Source of the DNA: Bacteroidota bacterium
GTDB taxonomy: Bacteria > Bacteroidota > Ignavibacteria > Ignavibacteriales > Melioribacteraceae
Assembly: GCA_021812745.1 (NCBI GenBank)
Contig: JAKAMS010000063.1
Span: forward strand, 1-10,268
Length of the DNA stretch: 10,268 nt
Direction: 5' to 3'
Of the stretch, positions 1-6,736 are shown one piece after another. The notes beneath the pieces are model-generated. The model had not been told where the DNA came from. It ran no database searches and was given only the letters and a program-made list of their open reading frames with translations. The position numbers and the translations under genes were made by a program. The first letter of the stretch is position 1, and each line of letters begins with the position of its first letter.

Positions 1-2
1 TG

Positions 3-1727
3 AATAATCCGACTCTTGGAAAAGGATTGGTTGCCGGATATGGATTAAGCGGCGGAGGCGGACGTCCGGGATTTGCGTGGTTTTTTGGAGGAGACGCATT
101 TATCAACTCTCTCACTATGAATAGTTATGGCGATTACTCTGCTGTTCGTGAAGCGCTTGAGTTCACTCAAAAATGGCAACGGGAAGAAAAATATCCTATT
201 AGAAAAAAATCAAAAGACGAAAAAAATATTGATATCGGAAAAATGTCTCATGAACTTTCTCAAAGCGACGGACTCATTGATTGGTGGAACGATTATCATT
301 ACGGATATAATCATGCCGATACATCACCGTGGTATCTGGTTACGATAGGTGATTATCTTAAAAAGACGGGAGATGTTGAGTTCATTAAAAAAAGCTGGAA
401 ATCAATTGTTCAAGCATACAACTGGTGCAAGAGTAAAGACAGCAACGGCGACGGTTTGATGGATCTTAAAGGTGCGGGTCTTGGTGTGCTTGAGTTTGGA
501 TCGCTTGTAAAAATCTTCAATGATAATTACACGCAAAGTTTGTGGACACAAGGAATCAAAGAAGTGAATCTCATGGCGAAATATACCGGAGATAAAGAAA
601 TTGAAAAAGAAACAGAAAAACTTTTCCCTATGGCGCAACAAGCATTAGAAAAAATATTTTGGATAGATGATTTAGGGTTCTACAGTTTTGGCGCTGCGGA
701 AGACGGTAAGCAAGTCCGCGATAAAAATATTTATTCATCGGCATCAATTCTTTTTGGCTTGATGAATAAAGAGCGCGGAATCAGTACAATTAAAAAATTT
801 AATGAAAGCGATATGGTAACAGATTGGGGAATTCGAAATCTCTCAAATAAATCTTCAATGTATGAACCGACGAATTACAATTACGGTACCATCTGGCCGT
901 TCACTTCCTATTTTATCGGCTCAGCTCAGTTTTATACTCACTTTGATTTGCAAGGATATGAGACTGTTAAAAAAACTGCTCATCATGCTTTTGATTACGG
1001 ACTTGGAATTGTACCGGAAGTTTTTTCCGGTGACATCAACACAAAACTTGGTGAAGCTTATCACGATCAAGGATTTAGCGTTAGCGGCTATCTTTTTCCT
1101 ATGGTACATGGATTGATAGGACTTGAGGTTGATGCGTTGAATAATAAAATTACGTTTGCCCCAAAACTGCCCGCGGATTGGAAATTCTTGAAAGTGAGCA
1201 ATATTATAATTGGAAAATCAATTGTGAGTTGCGAATTGAGAATGGAAAATGGAGTCCTTAAACTATTTGCTGATAATACTGGAGAGAAGGGAATTGATTT
1301 TAGCTTTATGCCGGACTTACCACTCGGTTCAGAAATTATTTCTGTTTTTCTAAACGGAATATCGATTCCGTTTGAGTTTATAGAACAAGAAGAGGCGTTT
1401 CAGCTTAAATTGAATTTCAAAGCAAAAGAGAAGAATGAGATTGAAATAAATTACAAACCTGCTGCTGCGGTTTATTCTTTAGCCCAAAGAGTTTCCATCG
1501 GTGCAACAAATGAAGGGCTGAAAATCGTTTCGCAAAAACTGGAAGGAAAAAAACTTACAATTAGCTGTGAAGGAAAACCCGGAAAGGATTACGAACTGGG
1601 ACTTATGAACGACGAATCTGTAAAATCAATATCAGGAGCCGATTTAAAAGATAAAAAACTATTTATCCGTATTTCGGGAAGCGGAAATGAGTTTGTGAAA
1701 CATGAAATTTTGATTGAAATGAAATAA
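3..1727 (+). CDS. Amylo-alpha-1,6-glucosidase / GH15-like (alpha/alpha)6-barrel glycoside hydrolase, 5' truncated
   Basis: The reading frame is open from base 3 to the TAA at 1725-1727 and has no start or ribosome binding site at the left edge, so the gene begins outside the window; the TTG at 27 is an internal leucine. Counting that TTG as residue 1, the visible part shows the marks of the glycogen-debranching C-terminal (GDE_C-like) six-hairpin barrel: PGFAWFFGGDAF (14-25), HELSQS (75-80), HYGYNHADTSP (91-101), SNGDGLMD (139-146), YEPTNYNYGTIWPF (279-292), PEVFSG (330-335) and HDQGFSVSGYLFP (346-358). Acidic residues D23, E156 and E331 in these blocks are candidate active-site residues, by position only. 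From about residue 372 to 566 the sequence turns into beta-rich C-terminal domains. By family the enzyme hydrolyses alpha-glucosidic linkages; the exact substrate (glycogen branches, another alpha-glucan or another oligosaccharide) cannot be read here. The stretch KYPIRKKSKDEKNIDI (55-70) looks like a charged insertion between two conserved blocks. Fold assignment is fairly sure, substrate is not. Confidence 0.8.
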   Translation, partial: NNPTLGKGLVAGYGLSGGGGRPGFAWFFGGDAFINSLTMNSYGDYSAVREALEFTQKWQREEKYPIRKKSKDEKNIDIGKMSHELSQSDGLIDWWNDYHYGYNHADTSPWYLVTIGDYLKKTGDVEFIKKSWKSIVQAYNWCKSKDSNGDGLMDLKGAGLGVLEFGSLVKIFNDNYTQSLWTQGIKEVNLMAKYTGDKEIEKETEKLFPMAQQALEKIFWIDDLGFYSFGAAEDGKQVRDKNIYSSASILFGLMNKERGISTIKKFNESDMVTDWGIRNLSNKSSMYEPTNYNYGTIWPFTSYFIGSAQFYTHFDLQGYETVKKTAHHAFDYGLGIVPEVFSGDINTKLGEAYHDQGFSVSGYLFPMVHGLIGLEVDALNNKITFAPKLPADWKFLKVSNIIIGKSIVSCELRMENGVLKLFADNTGEKGIDFSFMPDLPLGSEIISVFLNGISIPFEFIEQEEAFQLKLNFKAKEKNEIEINYKPAAAVYSLAQRVSIGATNEGLKIVSQKLEGKKLTISCEGKPGKDYELGLMNDESVKSISGADLKDKKLFIRISGSGNEFVKHEILIEMK

Positions 1728-1736
1728 CAATTGTCA

Positions 1737-1786
1737 ATGAAAAATATTTTTTTCATAAAAATATTTTTTTAGAAAAATTATTTTCT
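1737..1786 (+). terminator. AT-rich tandem hairpins after the glycoside hydrolase gene
   Basis: Ten bases after the hydrolase stop codon, ATGAAAAA (1737-1744) can pair with TTTTTCAT (1749-1756). A run of seven T follows at 1764-1770, then AGAAAA (1771-1776) can pair with TTTTCT (1781-1786). The arrangement of hairpin plus T-run is terminator-like, but the stems are almost pure A-T and therefore weak. It may simply reflect base composition. The rest of 1728-1862 is AT-rich with no recognisable promoter. Confidence 0.3.
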
Positions 1787-1862
1787 TGTTAGGAATACAA
1801 AATCAATTTTTATAAATTTTGTTAGAGTTTAACAGTAACCTAATTATTCTTTTTTAGGAAAC

Positions 1863-2072
1863 ATGCTGCCAATAACACTTGAACCCCAACAACAGATTAG
1901 TCTTTTTCCAAAGCAATCAAACAATTCGTTTAATTGTGAAATTGAAGTTATTAATAACGGTCCCTCCGCAGAAATTCGTCTCTCTTTTTTAACCAAGCAA
2001 AAAGAAAAAGTTGTAAGACGAACAAGGAAAAAAGCATTTCCTAAATACGAGACAATTTTATTGTTCCAATAG
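1863..2072 (+). CDS. Small protein of unknown function (69 aa)
   Basis: A 69-codon frame starts at ATG 1863 with TTAGGAAAC directly before it, a Shine-Dalgarno-like AGGA about 5 nt from the start, and ends with TAG at 2070-2072. A frame this long without a stop is unlikely by chance in such AT-rich DNA, and the ribosome binding site supports translation. The product has no signal peptide or membrane segment. Its middle (about residues 23-44) alternates hydrophobic and polar residues as in beta-strands, and the C-terminal third is strongly basic (KEKVVRRTRKKAFPKY, residues 48-63). I do not recognise the family. It sits between the hydrolase and the DUF4342 gene on the same strand, 135 bp after the former. 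It could be a genuine small protein, a fragment of a decayed gene or a chance frame. Confidence 0.4.
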   Translation: MLPITLEPQQQISLFPKQSNNSFNCEIEVINNGPSAEIRLSFLTKQKEKVVRRTRKKAFPKYETILLFQ

Positions 2073-2191
2073 TAAGTAAGCGCTACTCATTTTTTTAAAT
2101 TCTGAAAAAAATACAATTTTCTTAATTCTTTTTTGTAAGAAATGGAACAAACGAAACCACTGCTTCATCTAAAGTGGAAACGGAAATAGTC

Positions 2192-2443
2192 ATGAGTGAA
2201 TTTAAAGTTAAGGGGCAGGAGCTGATACAGAAAATTGAAGAGCTTATCCACGAAGGAAACGTTACTCGTATAATCGTCAGAGATGATAAAGGAAACACAT
2301 ATATAGACATTCCTGTAACGGTTGGCGTTTTGGGAGCTGTGTTTGCGCCAATTGTTGCCGCTGTTGGAGCCCTGGCAGGCATGGCTGCAAATTATACACT
2401 TGAAGTAACCCGAAAAGATGATGAGAAGAAAGAAAACATCTGA
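2192..2443 (+). CDS. DUF4342 domain-containing small protein
   Basis: The 83-residue product opens MSEFKVKGQELIQKIEEL and continues with HEGNVTRIIVRD, DIPVTVGVLGAVFAPIVAAV and a short strand TLEVTRK. That order (an EF-x-V-x-G start, a helix, the HEGN-x-x-R-I-x-V block, then a hydrophobic glycine/alanine segment) is what I know of DUF4342 proteins. Their biochemical role is unknown. The hydrophobic stretch at about residues 42-65 is long enough to be membrane-associated. I chose ATG 2192, with GGAA about 8 nt upstream; a GTG at 2174 would add six residues but lacks a ribosome binding site. The same frame stays open back to 2126 and reads like protein, and an ATG at 2142 in another frame would join it after a one-base slip, so the true N-terminus may be longer (see findings). 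The gene converges on the PAS gene with only 26 bp between the stop codons. Confidence 0.7.
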   Translation: MSEFKVKGQELIQKIEELIHEGNVTRIIVRDDKGNTYIDIPVTVGVLGAVFAPIVAAVGALAGMAANYTLEVTRKDDEKKENI

Positions 2444-2469
2444 TAACTTAAAACAAGTGAATACATTTT

Positions 2470-2805
2470 TTATCTGATAAAGTGAGGCATTTCAAAAGGA
2501 ATCTCAATAGATAATTCCACAAGACCTTTCATCTCGCCGTTTTCGAACCATGGCGATTGATAAATAAGTTTTTTCTTTCCGTTCTTTTCGATTGTATAGA
2601 TGTTCGGAATTTGTTTGTTTATAATTTCTTTAATTTTTTCTTTTGACGCATCTGTGTGACAGCCGAACATATTTTTTCCGATCAAATCATATCCGCCATC
2701 ACTCTCGAATACTGCGGCAGATTTCTGATTCATCTCGGTTATGGTTCCATTTATATCACATACGGTAATTGCCGCAGGAAATTCTTTAATCCATTTTGAG
2801 TGCAT
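2470..2805 (-). CDS. Stand-alone PAS domain protein (111 aa)
   Basis: The protein is essentially one PAS domain. It starts MHSKWIKEFPAAITVCDING, the usual first strands with the hydrophobic-x-D-x-x-G turn, followed by TITEMNQKSAAVFE, the helix block LIGKNMFGCHTDASKEKIKE and the late strands LIYQSPWFENG and KGLVELSIEIP. It has no kinase, cyclase, helix-turn-helix or membrane part, and it ends six residues after EMPHF. PAS domains bind ligands or cofactors or mediate dimerisation. C49 and H50 in the FGCH segment could contribute to a cofactor site, but that is speculation. The start is ATG 2805 with GGAG at 2811-2814, five bases upstream. It follows the NTF2-fold gene on the same strand after a 199-bp gap, so it could be the last gene of that series or have its own promoter. 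A role in intracellular sensing by contact with a partner is the likely use. Confidence 0.8.
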   Translation of the reverse strand: MHSKWIKEFPAAITVCDINGTITEMNQKSAAVFESDGGYDLIGKNMFGCHTDASKEKIKEIINKQIPNIYTIEKNGKKKLIYQSPWFENGEMKGLVELSIEIPFEMPHFIR

Positions 2806-3004
2806 CTATTCTCCGAAAATTATTTACATCTAAAAGATACTGAAACTTGTATTATCGAGCGAGCTGAAACATAACTGTGTCTAGTTCTGCCGTAGCAATC
2901 ACAGCATTAATTACTGAAATTTTTACAGGCGTTTCGTTATAGCCGATTTATGAAAGCAAGGTTCAGATGATTAATAATCAATGCGTAATTAACCGTTCAA
3001 TACA
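2806..3004. other. Intergenic region between the PAS and NTF2-fold genes
   Basis: No gene is apparent on either strand. The stretch holds the ribosome binding site of the PAS gene (GGAG, complement of 2811-2814), a perfect inverted repeat TGATTA-A-TAATCA at 2968-2980 close to the end of the NTF2-fold gene, and three copies of CTGAAA at 2840, 2864 and 2914. No strong terminator with a T-run was found. A promoter for the PAS gene may lie here, but no convincing -35/-10 pair stands out. Confidence 0.3.
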
Positions 3005-3406
3005 TCAAAGCATACGTGGAATTTGTGATGAGTGATGATGAATAATTGGACTTGTTAATGAAAGATCAAGAACGAAACTAAATCTAGCTTCAAAGCTAAG
3101 CAGCTCTCCATCAACAGCAAACCGCCAGCAGTAAATTCCAGATAAAGCATAAATGGTTTCAGTTATTTTCTGGACATTAACAAATTTTTCATGTAGGTCA
3201 ACGCTTAATCTGTCGCGAGTTCTGAGTTGTTCAAAATAGCTGCGGATTTTTGCGCGACTATCTAATACTCTATTAGAGAATGTCGGGATTAAAACAGCAT
3301 TCTCGTTGTATAAGGCGAGAATGTTTTCAATCTCGCCTTTATTAACTACATTTAACCAAGCCGTTAAGACTTCCTTCGTTTTTTTCATAACAGATAACGC
3401 TTTCAT
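3005..3406 (-). CDS. NTF2-fold SgcJ/EcaC (CaMKII association domain-like) protein
   Basis: The 133-residue product follows the SgcJ/EcaC pattern: an N-terminal helix (KEVLTAWLNVVNKGEIENILALY), then AVLIPTFSNRVLDSRAKIRSYF cut by the usual 'PT-x-SN' motif, SGIYCWRF (89-96), ARFSFVLD (107-114) and the diagnostic HHHSSQIP ending (123-130). Members have the small cone-shaped NTF2 fold. Despite the family name 'oxidoreductase', most have no proven reaction, so I name the fold rather than an activity. No signal peptide is present, so it is probably cytoplasmic. The start ATG at 3406 overlaps the TAA of the STAS-like gene by one base (TAATG), which implies translational coupling. A second ATG at codon 7 is possible but lacks that coupling. 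The overlap makes co-expression with the STAS-like gene and the TonB receptor ahead of it very likely. Confidence 0.8.
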   Translation of the reverse strand: MKALSVMKKTKEVLTAWLNVVNKGEIENILALYNENAVLIPTFSNRVLDSRAKIRSYFEQLRTRDRLSVDLHEKFVNVQKITETIYALSGIYCWRFAVDGELLSFEARFSFVLDLSLTSPIIHHHSSQIPRML

Positions 3407-3768
3407 TATTGATTTAAAAACTTTTCCGCCTCTTCCAAAGTTGGAACGTATTTCAATTTGTAAGAATCCATTGCTAAAGAATTATTAGCGAATTGAATCA
3501 AGCCCATTTTAGATGTTCCAACTACACGGACAATTCTGTTAACCTTCTTTTGTATCAATAGCATCATAATCTCTTTCAGAATTGAACCGGCTTCATCATC
3601 ACTGTGTATAAATTTTGAAATATCATTAATCAAATCGAAATTCGGTTTTAGAAACGATATCTCTTTTTCGATTAAAATTTTTGCTTTTTCTGCTTCATCA
3701 TAGGAAACAGTTCCGCTTATGGAGAGATACAGCCTATTCTTTGCAACATCTTTTTGTGCTTTAACCAT
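3406..3768 (-). CDS. STAS/SpoIIAA-like domain protein (120 aa)
   Basis: The protein is a single small alpha/beta domain. It has strand NRLYLSISGTV (11-21), an acidic helix DEAEKAKILIEKEI, then FDLINDISKF (44-53), a helix ending KEIMMLLIQKKVNRIVRVVG, the segment SKMGLIQFAN and a final helix TLEEAEKFL (110-118). The 'D-hydrophobic-IND-x-S' strand, the VNRIVRVVG strand and the closing LEEAEKFL helix match the STAS-like/SpoIIAA-like superfamily. Classic anti-sigma antagonists of that group are regulated by phosphorylation of a serine. S51 is a candidate by position, but I cannot confirm it is equivalent. No kinase or anti-sigma partner is visible in the window. The start is ATG 3768 with GGAG (complement of 3777-3780), eight bases upstream. 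It begins 43 bp after the TonB-receptor stop with no terminator between, and its TAA overlaps the next start, so it is probably in the receptor operon. Confidence 0.7.
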   Translation of the reverse strand: MVKAQKDVAKNRLYLSISGTVSYDEAEKAKILIEKEISFLKPNFDLINDISKFIHSDDEAGSILKEIMMLLIQKKVNRIVRVVGTSKMGLIQFANNSLAMDSYKLKYVPTLEEAEKFLNQ

Positions 3769-3811
3769 TTTATAGACTCCAATAAGTGAAATCTAAATAT
3801 AATAAATTATC

Positions 3812-5980
3812 TTAAAAGAAAATTTCAAAACTAAAAGAGTAATTTCTAATTGGCGCAACATTGCCGATAAACTCAACGTAATTGTAGTTGAAGATATTTT
3901 TCGCGTTCAGATAAATTTTTGCCGGAGCGCTTCCTAGTAAAAAGTTATAACCAATATTCAAATCCGTAACATAAATCGGAACACGCTTGTCGCCGTCTAT
4001 TACCAGCGCAATTGGCGGCTGCGTAAGATTAAAATCTATCTCTTCAACTTTGCTCATGTATCTAAAGTCAATTCCAAATTCAAACGGATATGGAGAGTAT
4101 TGCAGTTGAGCAGTAACTGAATTTCGCGGACGGTATTTCATCGCGGTATTTTTATCTAGATCTCGCGCCCACATATAATTGTATCCTGCTTTTAATTTTA
4201 ACTCACCAGGAACGAGAGACCAATCGGCATTAAGTTCAACTCCCTGAATTCTCGCCCTGCTCAAATTTATAAATTGAATTTTCGCTTCGTTAGTTAAAAC
4301 CGGTTCGATAAAATTTTTGTATTCGTTTCGATAGAATGCAAGATCAAATAGAAGGTCTTTAGAATAGTTATAAAGAGTTCCCGCTTCGAACGAAATGCTG
4401 GTTTCTGCTTTTAAGTCCGGGTTAGATTTAACATCAATGCCACCACCGACAGCGGCTGTAGTAAAAACTTCTGACGGTGTAGGTGCTCGAAAACCGGTTC
4501 CAAGCGATGCACGTAAAATAAAATCTTTTGTTAGCTTATAATTTAATCCGGCTTTTGGTGCAGCAGCGTTAGCGCTTTTAAGTGTATCGAGTTTCATATA
4601 ATCATATCGTAAGCCGAAAGTTAAAGAAAGATCGGGATTTATTTTTAATACTCCTTGAGCGTAGGCGCCAAAGCCAAAAAAGTTTGGACTCTTAAAAATA
4701 TTAGAAGATATTTTTGAATACGATGTTTCAACGCCCGATGTAAGAACAAACGCATCCGATAAATTAATATTTGTAAGCAGTTCATTGCGGAAAAGATCGG
4801 CAGTAGAGGTTGTTAATTCGACTCCGTAACCATCAAATTTTGTGTGATAAAGACTGGATTTGAATTCCGCAGTAATATCTTTGCTAAAAGTATGATGATA
4901 AATTAATCCGGTAAAAAGCCGGTTAGATTTAACAGTATTACCGTTGTCTTCATCTTTGGGAACAAGAGCATTCCGAGAATCTTTCCAATAAAGAAAATTT
5001 CCGCGGTTCATGTTGAGAAAATCCGCAAAAAATAATAAGTGATTATGACTGGTAAAATCATAATTTAATTTTAGATAACCGAGATAGTGCTTTGCGTAAT
5101 CGTTTTGGCGGTAGCCCATATTGTCGAATTTCTTTAATGAAAAAGTATAGCTTAAATTATTTACCGAATTAGAATGAGTCAGTTCAACTCCGTAAAAAAA
5201 TCTTGTATTGTTGTTCCATTTCCAAATATCGTATGCCGGTTTATCGTATGCACCAATATATGAACTGAAATGGGTAACTGGATTTTTTACGGAGGATCGG
5301 GTGATTATATTTATCACGCCGCCAATTGCAGTAGAGCCATAAAGAGAACTTGCCGGACCTTTAATAATTTCGACACGCTCAATATCAGCAACCGGAATCA
5401 ATTCCCACACAATATCACCGGTATCACCCGAATAGAGAGGAATTCCATTTGCCGCAACAAGAACACGTGCACCGGCGCCTTTGCTGTAACCATTTGAACC
5501 GCGAATGCTGACTTGTTCAAGATTCATCTGCACGCCGGGCACAAACCGTAGTGCTTCATCAAACGTTAGATAATTCTTTTGGGAAAAATCATCTGGTGTT
5601 AAAACGGTTGTGCTTACAGAAAGATCCTGAACTCTTTGTTCATACTTGCCGGCGCTAACTACAATTTGTTCGCTCTGAATGGCTTCTTCGGTTAAAATAA
5701 TTGTAATTGGCTTTGTCTTTGCGTTTAATAATATAGATTTTTTGTTCTTTCCGTATCCGATGAGCGATGCTTCTATGGTGTATTCACCAAACGGAACATT
5801 CTTTATCTCAAAGGTTCCGTCCGTTAATGTAGCGGCGCCTAGCTGAGTTCCAATAATAATTACATTTGCATGTATTAACGGTTCATTTTCATTAGTAATT
5901 ACTTTTCCTTTAATGGCGCCCGATTGGGCAAATGAAACTAAAAGCGGAAGCAGTGTAATAAGAATAAAAAATTTTTTCAT
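3812..5980 (-). CDS. TonB-dependent outer-membrane receptor with carboxypeptidase-regulatory-like N-domain
   Basis: This is a 722-residue outer-membrane gated channel energised by TonB. A signal peptide (MKKFFILITLLPLLVSFAQ, 1-19) is followed by a carboxypeptidase-regulatory-like beta-sandwich (about 21-97: GAIKGKVITNENEPL, GTFEIKNVPFGEYTIEAS), a TonB-box-like SEQIVVSA (103-110), the plug (about 115-228, with VSIRGSNGY, ELIPVADIERVEIIKGPASS and YGSTAIGGVINIITR) and a barrel of roughly 490 residues. It closes on YSFSFEIFF with the terminal aromatic typical of barrel insertion. At this size, and with no SusD gene beside it, it resembles BtuB/FepA/CirA-type receptors more than the roughly 1000-residue SusC transporters; the substrate (cobalamin, siderophore, metal, oligosaccharide) is not readable. 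The start is ATG 5980 with AAAAGGG about seven bases upstream. The lipoprotein gene ends 56 bp before it on the same strand, and the STAS-like gene follows 43 bp after it. Confidence 0.93.
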   Translation of the reverse strand: MKKFFILITLLPLLVSFAQSGAIKGKVITNENEPLIHANVIIIGTQLGAATLTDGTFEIKNVPFGEYTIEASLIGYGKNKKSILLNAKTKPITIILTEEAIQSEQIVVSAGKYEQRVQDLSVSTTVLTPDDFSQKNYLTFDEALRFVPGVQMNLEQVSIRGSNGYSKGAGARVLVAANGIPLYSGDTGDIVWELIPVADIERVEIIKGPASSLYGSTAIGGVINIITRSSVKNPVTHFSSYIGAYDKPAYDIWKWNNNTRFFYGVELTHSNSVNNLSYTFSLKKFDNMGYRQNDYAKHYLGYLKLNYDFTSHNHLLFFADFLNMNRGNFLYWKDSRNALVPKDEDNGNTVKSNRLFTGLIYHHTFSKDITAEFKSSLYHTKFDGYGVELTTSTADLFRNELLTNINLSDAFVLTSGVETSYSKISSNIFKSPNFFGFGAYAQGVLKINPDLSLTFGLRYDYMKLDTLKSANAAAPKAGLNYKLTKDFILRASLGTGFRAPTPSEVFTTAAVGGGIDVKSNPDLKAETSISFEAGTLYNYSKDLLFDLAFYRNEYKNFIEPVLTNEAKIQFINLSRARIQGVELNADWSLVPGELKLKAGYNYMWARDLDKNTAMKYRPRNSVTAQLQYSPYPFEFGIDFRYMSKVEEIDFNLTQPPIALVIDGDKRVPIYVTDLNIGYNFLLGSAPAKIYLNAKNIFNYNYVEFIGNVAPIRNYSFSFEIFF

Positions 5981-6036
5981 TTGAAGACCCTTTTCTTTTT
6001 GAGAAATGAATTCTCGAGTCGTAATTCTTTATTGCT

Positions 6037-6567
6037 TTACATTGGCGGCTGCGGCGGAGGATTATTGAAATCAACAATAATATCTATACCTGCAGTTATT
6101 TCTCTGTCCAGAATTGTAAGTGTCTTTGGTTTTGATTGATCTCCGTTTATACAATAAACTCCTACAATTACCCAGTCTTTTCTATCGAATGATATTTCCG
6201 GAGTTTTTGATTGTGCAACCATCACGTATGAATGTTCACCGGGCATCAATTTAAAATCTAATCCAAAATTATGTAGAATATAGTTCTGGTCAACGGAATT
6301 AAAAACAAATTCTTGGCTTTGATATGGGATCGGATCAATAACAAAACTCAAATTAAGAAATGAAAAATCTTGACTGGATAGAATAGGATTTTTAAAAACA
6401 AATATATGTGTCCTTGTAATACCTGCGGGCCAATTACCAATAAAGGTTACTTTTCCGCTGAAGCCGGTTACTCCTGTTTTAATTGGCTCAGGTTCAATGC
6501 CTTTATCGCACCCGGCGACTAAAGATAAAAATGCTAGAACAACAGCAGCGGCAAATATTTTTTTCAT
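6037..6567 (-). CDS. Lipoprotein of unknown function paired with the TonB receptor
   Basis: The 176-residue product has a lipoprotein signal: MKKIF, a hydrophobic core, and the lipobox LVAGC with the lipidated cysteine at residue 20, followed by the charged linker DKGIEPEP. The mature part (about 35-165) is rich in beta-strands, starting GFSGKVTFIGNWPAG and including a MPGEHSYVMVAQS strand, and ends in the proline-rich tail NNPPPQPPM. I do not recognise a family. The pattern 'glycine, transport-type strand, P-x-G turn' suggests an immunoglobulin-like sandwich, but this is inference. The start is ATG 6567 with GGAG (complement of 6573-6576), five bases upstream. As first gene of the minus-strand series, 56 bp ahead of the TonB receptor, it is most likely a surface or periplasm-facing partner of that receptor, for example capturing its ligand. 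It is much too small to be a SusD protein. Confidence 0.75.
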   Translation of the reverse strand: MKKIFAAAVVLAFLSLVAGCDKGIEPEPIKTGVTGFSGKVTFIGNWPAGITRTHIFVFKNPILSSQDFSFLNLSFVIDPIPYQSQEFVFNSVDQNYILHNFGLDFKLMPGEHSYVMVAQSKTPEISFDRKDWVIVGVYCINGDQSKPKTLTILDREITAGIDIIVDFNNPPPQPPM

Positions 6568-6736
6568 TTATTCTCCATTCACTCTTATAACACGTCTAAT
6601 ATAACAGAACTTAAAGAACAAATCACGCCGTACTTATAAAAGTAATTAAGATGAAATTGGCTTTTTATTTGAGTAGATTTTTATACGATCAATTTTTATT
6701 GTGAATTGAAAACCCTATTTCCAATTAAGAATTAAT
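6568..6736. promoter_or_regulatory. Divergent intergenic region between lipoprotein and sensor kinase genes
   Basis: The two genes start away from each other across 169 bp, so promoters for both must lie here or overlap here. The lipoprotein side carries GGAG at 6573-6576 (complement) and a TATATT-like box about 6596-6601 (complement). The kinase side carries TTGGCT at 6657-6662 and TATACG at 6682-6687 with a long 19-bp spacer. Neither pair is convincing, and the Bacteroidota-type TTTG / TAnnTTTG motif was not found. Assignment rests on gene orientation, not on the motifs. Confidence 0.4.

Noticed and set aside
402..641. Minus-strand open frame of 79 codons inside the hydrolase gene, and similar antisense frames at 921-1109, 7271-7468 and 9592-9807.
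   Set aside because: They lie fully inside well-supported genes, have no ribosome binding site and no family resemblance; shadows of the real coding strand.
2444..2469. Bidirectional terminator between the convergent DUF4342 and PAS genes.
   Set aside because: Only a four-pair ACTT/AAGT stem is present, with no GC-rich stem; too weak to call.
2438..2480. Direct repeat ATCTGATAA at 2438 and 2472 across the convergent gene ends.
   Set aside because: It falls partly in coding sequence on both sides, is short, and has no other sign of an insertion footprint or attachment site.
2840..2920. Three copies of CTGAAA at 2840, 2864 and 2914 as possible operator repeats.
   Set aside because: A six-base AT-rich word with irregular spacing (24 and 50 bp) is expected by chance in this DNA.
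5270..5497. Plus-strand 75-codon frame within the TonB receptor.
   Set aside because: It is antisense to the conserved plug domain, and its product shows no recognisable features.
3812..6567. SusC/SusD-type polysaccharide utilisation locus.
   Set aside because: The receptor is 722 residues rather than about 1000, and the partner lipoprotein is 176 residues without SusD features.
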